DNA of 64,000 nucleotides. Source: Hymenopus coronatus. Its lineage: Eukaryota; Arthropoda; Insecta; Mantodea; Hymenopodidae. The position numbers and the translations under genes are program-made. Positions 23,611 through 35,214 of the stretch are shown here, piece after piece; positions within the stretch are counted from its first letter, which is position 1, and each line of letters starts with the position of its first letter. The notes below the pieces were generated by a model, which saw only the letters and a program-made list of their open reading frames with translations, was not told the DNA's origin and ran no database searches. Where the stretch lies: contig CM060887.1 of NCBI GenBank assembly GCA_030762935.1, forward strand, positions 17,042,501 through 17,106,500, read 5' to 3'.

Positions 23611-25580
23611 CCTAGCTAATGATTGTAATTAACTGTCTTTGTATATGTAATATTCTTCTTTTAAATTCATATATTCCTATTTCGTATATACACTTTTGTA
23701 CGAATAGTTTGTTGCATATTAGGTAAAGAAAATAATGTGGATATGATACATCAGATGTTTAATCTTATTGTTCTGTTATAAAGTGTAAACATATTCTGAA
23801 TACAATTGGACATATGTTTCTGTTGGTTTGTTTATCATGGCAGCTATGTATTATCAGTATTAGTCATGAAACTGTTCAAGGAATGTGGTGCATTAATAAT
23901 GTGAGCTTTAAGTTGTTTTAAACCTAGAGACAAAAATCAATAGTTTTATTAGTTTTTCTTTAATTGATTACTGCAAAACAATATTTAGGTAAAATAATTA
24001 GGTAATTAATTTCTGACACCTTTGTGCTTTCTTCAAAACAATCAGTAAATGTCCATATATGAATCTTGTATGGCTGCTGCATGATCTGTCAGGAATAAAG
24101 CATTGTCAACATTGGAAATATTGTGGGGTAATTATGCTTAAGTTGGTTTTCTGTCAGTGGAACGTATATTAGAGATGTAGTTTGAAATTCTTTCTTAAGT
24201 ATTTGTAACAGTAATGCATAGAGAAAGGTGTGCAATTATTATTTAAAAACTTGATTCTGTATAGAGTGTATGGATTGGAAGTTAAGCCTACTTAGGTTAT
24301 AGTCTGGAAGAATTAACTATGCACCTGATATTTGTGCGGCGTGTGGTTGCTCTCTCACACTGTTACTCGTTTGTTTCTTGCTTCATCCATATACAATGGC
24401 TGATTTCCCAAACTACCAAAATTACTAAAAATCTAATGAGTATATAATAAAATACTGCAACATGCAGTGATAAACTTATTTAAAATAAATTGTGTAATCT
24501 CTTCTTGTTATAAGTTTTTTGTCTACAAATGATAATCATTGCAGTTATAAAGCAATACCTTTGCAAGCAGTTTACATTACAAGACAAGCCTGGCATTAAC
24601 ATATTGCAACAAGGGTTGCGCAATACCTCTTGTTGCAAGATGTGCTTATAACGATTAGATGAGATCAGACAAGCCTCCTTTACAGTTGAATCATGTGGCT
24701 GTCAAGTGCATAGTTAGCTCTCTCTGACTGTAAATGTGATACTACAATTTGCGTCAAACCTCCTGCATATGACCTTCGCATGACTGTAGCGAATCACATC
24801 GCCAAGTCATCTAGCCACATCTCGCTTAGTAATTACTAGATAACGCTCAGATACTAATAGTTTATAACAACCTTAAAACTTAAATCAGATATAAAGAGAA
24901 TGATCAAGCAAGCATGTACAAAAAACATCCTAAATTTAGCTTCAGCTGTTCGATAGACATATATCAACCAAGTTTTACATGTGTTATGTAGGAAATGAAA
25001 CAGACCTTGAGCTGTTAACAGAGAGGTGATTAATCTTTGTACTAATGTACTATTATGCTTCTCTTTTCTCTTAATGTACCCCTAAACACTGACCAGGGAA
25101 CAAAACAGATAGTTAATGTGCACTTCTATGTAGTTAGATTACAGCATGTCGCTAAGTAAACCAAGTGATTTTGTTAGTGAAAGAAAAATGTAGTGTTTTA
25201 CATAGTCAAGCAGTGACGATGAGCCCCTGGCCATCCCTCTAGAATAATCAGGTACTTTTAATTTCTATTGTCATTTATATAGTTTTACTAAATAGCTAAA
25301 TTTTATTTAGGTACAGTTCCACTAAATAACCCTCAGTAATACCCTGTGCTGCATGTTACTATCTCTATCTCTCTCACGCAGAAGTGCACGATATGGTTAC
25401 ATTGTAGTGCACTCCTACTACTGCCATATGCAAGAGATTTTACGCAAACTCTAAAAGTTACAAGAGTGAAAACAGTACTTTTGTGTAACAGATTAAAGTA
25501 ATCAAGCAGCTATATAAATGTACCCAAGGGGAGATTAAGGACCTGTAGTTTACTAATGTGATCTACTGTTTGTTCTTTAG
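23611..25580. other. Intergenic region upstream of the zinc-finger gene
   Basis: No coding sequence recognised. A short stem TTGCAACAAG/CTTGTTGCAA lies at 24605-24641. A TATATAAAT at 25511-25519 sits about 70 bases before the coding exon and could be part of a promoter, although the acceptor at 25580 suggests a further upstream 5' UTR exon. Confidence 0.3.
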
Positions 25581-25591
25581 ATTTTGTAATA

Positions 25592-25723
25592 ATGGCAGAA
25601 ATAAACTGTGAGCAAGATAACATCAAAATAGAAGTAAAAGAAGAGCCACTATTTGTGGAAGCATCAACAGCTGACTCAGAAGAGGTCTTGTATGGTGATG
25701 ATCCATTGAAGCAGGAAATAAAG
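25592..25723 (+). CDS. Zinc-finger gene coding exon 1 (acidic N-terminus)
   Basis: Forty-four codons from ATG 25592, opening MAEINCEQDN and ending LKQEIK with donor AAG|GTGATA (GTG rather than GTA, so somewhat weak). A pyrimidine-rich acceptor TGTTCTTTAG ends at 25580, 11 bases before the ATG, so the 5' UTR probably starts in an upstream exon. IKIE, VKEE and LKQE fit the SUMO-acceptor consensus. These short acidic exons are typical N-termini of arthropod C2H2 proteins. Confidence 0.7.
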
Positions 25724-28700
25724 GTGATAATAACAATGATAAAGATAATGTTGAATTTATTTCTCATTAGAATTTACAATTTGTTATAAATTGGTCTATT
25801 CTCCAAGAAGTTGCTCAAGATTAGAAACCTTAGAAATATATGCACCTAACACCTTGTTTGTGTCCATGTATCCTTCATTCATCAATGAATCTCTGATGGA
25901 TTTACATTTAATTTACCTCTTCTACTAATTCCCTAAAACCTCATTTATGTTATTTAGTTCTTTCCTGACTTTCCTCAACATACCTGCCCTACACATTTTC
26001 TCAATTCATATTTGTTTCCCTACATATTTGACCAATTATTTAAAACATTCTTTCTTCTTGTTTCCAGAAAGGTTGCAAATACAATGTAGCTGGTTGTAAG
26101 TTGTCCCACTTCTTTTTCCATATTTTCTCTTTTCCAAAATTTTGTTTCTGAACAAATGAGGAGGAGGGGGAGGATACAGGGGAAATATTTCATTCATATT
26201 GAGCAGAAAAAGCTTAAATTATGTAAAATGAATCAATGTTAAGCCCTGTTATTGGTCCATTTACCAAATTTTTGGCAGGGAATTTCAAATACCTATTTCT
26301 CCATTTTTAGCTGAGATTTAACCAACCAGTGATCCTCCAATCTTCTTCTTCTCTGGGTAAATCATCTGTTATTAATAGTTATTTCTATTTACTCCACAGG
26401 GAGAAAGAAGAAATGACACTGGACTTTGTTCTTCACCAGCTCCTTTATCTTATTCCAACTCTTCCCAATCCTTTCCGCCTCAACTCACCATGTCATCCTG
26501 GGTCTTACTCTACTCCTGCCTTACCCTTGTTGGTTACATTCAAAATCCTTTCTCATTATATTTCCACTTTCCCTCCTTAAACCATGACCAATCAATTTTC
26601 ACTTTCTATACTTTTATATCTTTATGATTTTCTTTTGATCAATTCTCTTCCATAAGTCTTGATTTGATATTTTTTGTTGTTACAAGAAACCCATAATATA
26701 CCTCAGACATCCATTTAAGAACACTTTCAGTTTATTTCCAATATCCGCGGTGCCTTACCAAGTTTCTTGTAGTGTTATCTATGGGATTGATGAATTTAGA
26801 GGTTAAGCTATCGTCTGCTGGAATTCAAAGTTCATAATTCCAATTGTTCTGAGGAATTCTGATATAATTAAAATTTGTGTTAATGTACTTATTGGTAATG
26901 TGCAATTACCAACTTCAAAAAAGTCAAATACTTGATGTTCCAAATTTGATTTTACTAATTTTGGCAGCTTGACTTTCTTTTCTGTTTTATTACTTTCTTC
27001 CCAAAAGGGATCAGTTATAGCTGCTATAAAACTGTTTGTTAGAAAAAACCTTGCTTTTGCAGTACCTACTTACTCTTTTTTTTTGAAAACTTTGTTGTTG
27101 CTTAAAAATGGTGCTGTATGCTGCACTCTTTTGTGTGTACTCTTAATTTGTCTTGTAGTTAATATAGAATCACATACAGCTTCTCATGCAATGGTTGTGA
27201 TTTGAAGACAAAATACATATAATAGCACGTCTGGAGAGATTACAAACATGATTTTAAATAAATAGTTTACCATTGCATGTTTTAGTATTTTATTGTATAG
27301 ATAAAAGTATAGTTAGTAGCTTTGGTAGTTAGGAATGTAACTACTGGACATGGACAATAGGTGAGTGACCATAAGGCAGGGTTAAAGTCAGGTGCATAAT
27401 TAATTCTCCCAGACTTTAGTTACTTGTGTTGCAGCTTATAACAATTGTTTTGTGACTTCTTCTGATTTATGTACTAATGTACAAGATATGGATATGCAAC
27501 AATTGTTAAAAGAAAAACAGTAGAAGCTAATGGTAATTATCTTTTATCATAGGATGAAGAGGAGGTTGAACTTGGTTTATTAAAGGACGAGGTCATAGTG
27601 GGTGAACCCTTCTATTCTCTAGAAGAAGCTTCAAGGTAAAATGAGAAATGCCAACATATACCGTATTTATCCAAATACAAGACAACCGCGAATGCAAGAT
27701 GACCCCCATTTTTCAGAACTTAATTTTGGAATTTGGCATACCATCTACATAAGACATGTTTAAAAAACATTGGTATATAAAAAGAAGAATTTTTAAATTG
27801 TAATTAATTTGAATTTGTGGGGAAGTTCATGTTTTGAGCAGTTGCTGGAGAAGGGAGTATGGATACGTACAGTATAAGTGCGATGGTACTGGTAGTAACT
27901 TAACCAATGACAACGATGAATGTGATTTTGTATTTACTCGACATAATATAACACATCAAAAATAATTTTACCGTATTTGAATTTGCGCAGAAATTTACAT
28001 TGCGAGCAGGAGAGAAGGAGAAGGGAGAACGAAATATTGTCACCCTCTGTGGTGTACTGGTTACCATGCTAACTTCATATACCCAAGGTCACGGGTTCAA
28101 ACCCGGCAGAGGATGATGGATTTTTTGGGTGTAAAAATCCTTAGCATGGCTTCTTTCAGAAGGAAAGTAAAGCTGTTGGTCCCATGTCATAGATTTACGG
28201 CATGTAAAAGAACCTCAAGCCTGATAAGAGAGGCCTCTGAGCAAAATTAAGTGGACTTCCACACCCAGTATAGAATGGGACGCTGAGAACCACAGCAGTT
28301 AAAGAACGTCCATAAATAACATGCCATTTCATTTTTTGAGAACAAAATATACCGTACCTATATGCGATGATAAAATGTTACAGCAGATGCGAAAGCAGCA
28401 TAGTTGTAACAACGAATATTTATGGATGCTATTTTCTGTTATGACACATACTTAATATAATATATTGTAAAACATTTTACCTAGTTTAAATTTACATGTA
28501 AATTCACAATGTGGAATATATATGCGTCCGAAGGAGGAGAAATGGGCAGCTAACCTCTCTCTTTCTGTTTGACTGTTGACTTCCAACACAACATTACATG
28601 CAACCACCGATGTGAAAGGAACTCCTTTAATTTTATTGTAGACTCGGAGCGTAATAATTTTTTCAATGAAAATGCTTCGTAACAACTAATTTCAGGCGCA

Positions 28701-31700
28701 TTATGAAACACTGAAAATCTGTTGAATATGTCGTGACCTTGGTACTAATCTTTACCATTTCTTCTTGGCTTCGCCACTGCCATATCTGTAAAGTTTGAAA
28801 CTTACTTTTCCCTGTTTGATGTTCGGATAATATATTGCAAATACAAGACGACCCCCTTTTCTGAACAACAATATTTTGGAAAAAAAAAAAACACTGTCTT
28901 GTATTGGGATAAATACAGTAATTCAGAAAATTGACTTTTTCATATATATGTCATTCATGCTACAAAAGTGTTTCTAAGCTAGTAAAAAGAATATTGAAAT
29001 GAAACATTCAAATTAGCAATGCTGCAGCAGGACAAATTATTGAACAAGCTTCACAAACTTGTAAAAGTTTTAAGATCAGAAAACAGCCTTTCTATACTGT
29101 AGAAAGGATAGTTCTATATTGTATACACTGTAAGAACTGCATCTTTCTATTATTTCGTACCGTTAAAATATCCTAGACGAAAATAACATCAAGAAAAGGC
29201 AGAACTATTTTTCTATCCTCGATAAAGTAAATTGGGTTTTATTAGTAAATGCTCTTTAACTGCTGTGAATCTTAGCATCACAGTTTATATTGGGCATGAA
29301 AGACTGCTTAATTTTGCTTAGAGGCCTCTTTATCAGGCTTGAGGTTCTTTCACCTGCTGTAAATCTGTGCCATGAGACCAACAACTTTACTTTTCTTCCA
29401 TAGAAATCCATGCTAAGGATTTTACGCTAAAAAAATCCATTGCCCTCTGCCAGATTTGAACCCATGAGCTTGGGAATCAGAGGCTAGCATGTTTCCCCTA
29501 GACCATGGAGGATGACTTTCTATCTTCATGATGAGGGTTTTGGTTAGGAACAATTAGAGCATTCACAGTGATCATGTACTTCAATGAATTCCCTTTTCTT
29601 TGTCTGCAGCAGGTCCCTACATTTGCAAAATATGCAAATATAAAGCCTCTAGGCTAAATCAGTTTAAAATTTTGTTACATCAAAAGTGAATTAAGCCGGG
29701 GGCACATACCAAATTTTTGCATCTTTTAGTATTTATCCGAGTTTCTTGAGTACCCCAGATAATAATCCAATAAACTTTCCATAAACGCAAATTTTATTTT
29801 GGCAACTGCATGAACACACTATTCCTGATCAACATTAAATGTGTAAGTCAATAGCATTTGTATTTGGTGTACATAAATAATAATATATAAAATGCACCTA
29901 TAGGTATATATCTTAGTATACTACTAACTGATGTTAATATACTAACTGATGTGTTAAACAAAAAGAATAACCGCCTGGGTAGTGTGGTGGTAGTGTGTCT
30001 ACCTGACATTCAAAAGGTCGTGAGTTCGAATCTCGCTTAGGGTGAGTTACCCGGATAAGGTTTTTTTCAGGGTTTTTCCTTATCCTGAGAAGACGAATGT
30101 CGAGTTACTTTAAGCTCCATGGACCCTGAGATCATTTGAGCATCATTTCACCAATTTCATTCATTGTCCGATATGACCAACCAGGTTAAAGGACGTTAAA
30201 CTACCAAAAAAAAAAAAAAAAAAGAAGAAGAAGATGAACACTATTCAATGTAATAATGATCTCTTGAATAACATATGCATAAAATATAGAAACTTAAGGC
30301 TAAAAAATAATGTATTACATTTTATACACAATTAGATCAAACAATATTCTTTTAATCGGGACAGACAGGTGTATGGCATTTACTATAGGTAGTTTTCTTA
30401 GTTTTTCTGTCTTTCACTCTCTGATAAAAAGTACAACTGGCTGGCTTTCCTCTGGAAACTTGTGTAGTTTCAGAAACCGTGATACCCACAGTGTACTTGA
30501 TACTTTCTTTCAGCTCTCTGCTTATTAGCTTTGACATAGGATTCTCCGTATGCAACCTTGCCAACTGTTACCAGGTCCCTCAGGAAATGAAGGCAGTTTA
30601 TTTTACTGTTCATTCCGTTATGTAAAAAACTTAAATAGCACGATGCTGCTCACACCAACTATGCCCAAAATGCCATAAAGAAACCTCAGAGGCCCGAGGT
30701 AAATGATCTCAGGTTATTCATTTATGCTTTTGTCATAGTGTTTAGTTTAAAGTGGGATTATGCTTTTGCCTTTCTTCAGGCAATAAGAAACCAGTGTCTT
30801 CCCTGCATCAGAGACAAAATCAAAACTTCCTACTGCCTTCTTTCTGTTAGGAACGAGGCAGGAATCTCCTTTTTGTTTAGCTGCATTGTTCCCACAACCG
30901 AAAGTCTTTCAGCATTGTTTCTTCTAATGTGATGAGACATGAAGATTACCTTTACTTACAGTGGGAAAAAAGAACAAACCTAAACACATACTGGGGTACT
31001 GCGATACCCCATACACTACATTATCATCAATAATATAACATTTCTAACATTCCCGATTACCCAGAACAACAAAGCAGCATGCAACGTCCTTAATGAAGGT
31101 ACCTGGAACCCAAGTGCAATAATTGGAGTTTATCACTATCTAACGAAAGTTCTTTAAAGCTCTGGAGTACTCAAATACCCCAGTAAGTGTTAAGGGTTAA
31201 TTGTGCACATAAATTTACATGAGCAATGATGACAAGTGCAACCCAAAGGTCAGTCAACAGCCAGGATGGAAAATTGTGGGAGAGACCATTATCTGACTGG
31301 TGTCCAGGCAGTGGATGTCAATGTAGTGGAATTGCCATTTCTCTTCTGTGAATGGTGATGATGAAAGAACAAACTCCCAGTTCTCCCAGTGGGGGCAAAA
31401 CTCTCCATGTAGGTACTGGGAGTTGAATCTCGGCCCCCCAGAGGCAGGTGCACTATCACTGCACTAACGAGACACAGTAGTGATAGAAATCTTTAAATGT
31501 TGTACTTTCTTGATGGAGTATATGGTTTGCAAAATTGAGCTTTATTGTGGAATTTCTTAATGCATACTTTTTTTTTAATTATCTATTACTTTCTCTATAT
31601 GTGCTATGTATATAGTGTATAGAGAAGGTATTGCACTCCACCAAAAAATTTGATACTGAGATTTCACCGGAAATATATGTTTTAGGGTCCTCTGTATCCA

Positions 31701-34700
31701 AAAAAAGTATTTTCAGAAAAAGTTCCACGTGAGTGTGGTGTGTGTGTGTGTGTCCATGTGTCTGTGAACATGATAACTCAAAAACGAAAAGTCGGTAAAA
31801 TACCAAACTTGGTATTTAAGCTTAGTATCTTCCAAGGATGCAACACAAAGATTTTGAGATAAATCCCCCCATCCCAAACTACCCTTTACATGGAACTTTT
31901 TTCGAAAATTTTGATTTTCTAAAAAATGGCTGTAACGGTTTTGATTAAAATATCATATATTAAAGATATTTACATAGCAAATAAAATTTATATTTTGAAT
32001 TTTCTGGGAATAGCCTCTGAAGACTGCTTTATTCTCGGTCAATTTTATGGAATATTGCATAACTGCTAAACTGTAAGAAATGGACAAAAACTTACCACAC
32101 AACAAATGTAGAGCACCTTAAAACACACAATTTATATTACATACATTTTTTTCATGGAGTTGATTGTTTTTGAGATATTCTTTGTTTTTTTCAGCTATAA
32201 AGACTTATACTTTTCTCATACAGGACTTTGTGAACTTGTGTCCATACAAACAAAGGAACTTCAGCCACAGAGTAACCAGCTTTTGACTATCACTTTAACC
32301 TATGTTACCCCCTTACTTCGCTTCTACTAACAAGGAAGCACGTAATAAGACTATTTCTGTTAATGTTTGCTCCATTAGATGAAGTAAATAGAATAATTTG
32401 TTGCAGTGATATAGAGAAAGCCATGTGAATGGAACACATCAGATTTTTTTTGTATTATGCCATCTTTTAAAGTAAAAGACCAGCGAGTACTTTTTAGCCA
32501 TTTTAGCTTTTACAGGTGTTTTTAGCCATGTTATACTGTATATTTATTTAATACTTTTGTTCTGTTTTTTGCAACAAAATGTGAATCCCATGCACTGCAG
32601 TTCAATGTAAACATCATCATCTGTTTGCCATTACACCAGTTATTTCTTATGGACCATCCCTATCCTTTACAAGTACATTTAACTGCTATCACTGGGATTT
32701 GAACTCATGACATTCAGCTTTGAATGGATGGCCAGTTCATTTTATCTCACCTTAATGATCATGGCTATTTGAATCACTTTCATTAAAGGTGCCTGTGAAA
32801 GGGATGTATAAACCAGTCTAGCAATTAGAATAAAAGCAGCATTTGTTAGCAAAATAATAGTCACCAGGGCATTTAAATAACATGCCGATGGATTACGTCC
32901 TCCTTACATACAGGGTGGTAAAATCAAATGTAAAGGGCTGGTAGTATGCATGCATTGACTATATCATTAAGCTGATCAGTAAACTTTGGATATTTAGGTT
33001 TTTACCTATTGTTTTCCATTACAGCCAATTGAGCCTAACATAGATAATTACACATATAATAGACCTAAAAAGGTTAACTAACTTCTATAGTGCCGATAGG
33101 CACCTATTTCAACATAAATGCCTATTTCTGCCTTTTGTATCTATAAGTGCCTTTTTTTTAAATTCTAATGAATTTATTCACTACATTGTTGTATTCAATA
33201 AATAATTATTCAACAACAAACCTTTCATTGACTGGATGCTTATTTTATTTCCTTTTGATAAAATACAGCATTGTGTCATTTTTAAAAGGCTTAGCGCAGC
33301 AATAAATAAAGCAACAATTAATGAAATCTTAAGGTGCCACATGCGAAATCGGAACCTCAGCAATGGAATTCAATAGCAACAATTGGCCCACATCTGGTTC
33401 TCAGAAACAAGTTATTTGAAAATAAGATAAAGTGTTGGTTTGTGTTCATATAACTATATTAAAGTCTTTGGTTGGTGTAATAATGTTTGTGCTAGTGCTG
33501 CAAAATGCATAAAAACAAGTCTACCAAAGTGCATTAATAAGAACATGGATTTTGGATTTCCAGTCTTGTACAACAGATGGGAAAATAATCATCTGTCAAG
33601 TCTGCAATAAAGAGGTAAGCTTTTTAGTGCATTTTCTGTAATTTTTATTATTCATATGAGATCATGTGTGTTAACTACCATGATTAATTGCATGGCATGA
33701 GATTTTCTCAAATTTGTTTGATGCATTTTATTAAGTCCAATACTTGGGTCTAACATTACAACAGATGAAGACAATACTAATTTTGTAAAAACAATTTTTT
33801 TAAGTTATACTAATTTTTATGTAAATTATATTGGTTATTCATTTAAAATTTTAAAGATTAATGCAACATTGTTGTTTTTAAATGACAACTTCTTCAAATT
33901 CACTTTTGGCCATAATTTTGTTCATAATAAATATTTCCTAATACTTGGGTGATGTAACCACCAAATACATGGTGCTCACTACTTAATGGTTACAATTTGT
34001 TTAACACATAAATATTGGAGTGCAAGAAAACGAATGATTTCATTATCAAGCATTTAACATTAGATATCAACCAACCATAGTTTAGATTACATTTATTACA
34101 AGTAAGTCCTCTATATTTTCCAGTATAAAAATCATGATCTTAACTTTTGGATTTTTTACAATAAATTCTCTTTACAAAGATAGCATTTTTCAACTTTTTC
34201 ATAGACTTCTAATTGTACATCCAGTATTGGTTTATTTTTGTGTGATAATTTATATATTGTTGCATGTTTTATTCTATTTATAAAACATTTATCTGTATCT
34301 TTATATATTTCTAGAGGATTTTCTATATTATTACACTTTTCACATATAATCCATAACTACAAGAAATGTGAAGCTGAATTTTCTGGTATATGATTTCTTC
34401 AAATTTGGTTGACATGTGTGGATTGGTTTTAGAATAGATTCAAAATCATAGTAGATCTCAATATTCTCTGAATATTTTTTAATTTTAATATAATGTTCTC
34501 CGGCATTATTGGGACACAGGGCTCCTTATTAAAGCATAATTGTTGATGTGTAAAGCTTCTTGAGTTCTAGCTGAGTAATTTAAGCATGTTCTACAGAAAT
34601 ATTTCTTGTTTCTATTTATTTCTAATTGATTGTTTAAAAGCTGGCAAATCTTTTATCCAATAATAACGATTATTAGTTTTATTTCCAAAGTATAATAAAT

Positions 34701-35169
34701 AGATTGTTTTCCTCATAATTCTGATTCTTGTTATGATATATAAAATTTACTTTCGAAACTCAATACTGTGATATTAATCCTATTCTGTGATTCGAGTTTA
34801 GGAAGATCTTCAATTGAATCTTAACAGGAAATTCATTCCTTTGAAATTTAGCAATTTATCATGTTCTGATGTATTATCTGGCCAAAATGTATTACTCCGC
34901 GAATGCAAGTGCTTAGCTGTGTTCGTCTCCTATACAATTACAAAAGCGCACACCTACGCACTAATGGTAGGAAATAAATGCCTATCTATGTTCACTCTTC
35001 ACAGAGATTGATTAAAACTATGAGATATATAATAAATCAAAGGAAATAAAACAAGTATATCAGTTGTTATTCGCTACGAAAAATGAAATTCTCATGTAAA
35101 ATTATAAAATGCAGACATGCTGTTCCTTTACGTATTGCATGCTTTCATCACTCCAAATGCCAATATTTT

Positions 35170-35214
<45 letters not shown>

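Noticed and set aside
24605..24641. Stem TTGCAACAAG / CTTGTTGCAA as a terminator or regulatory hairpin
   Set aside because: A ten-base stem with a 17-base loop in AT-rich intergenic DNA is not evidence of function; no associated gene or repeat copies were seen.
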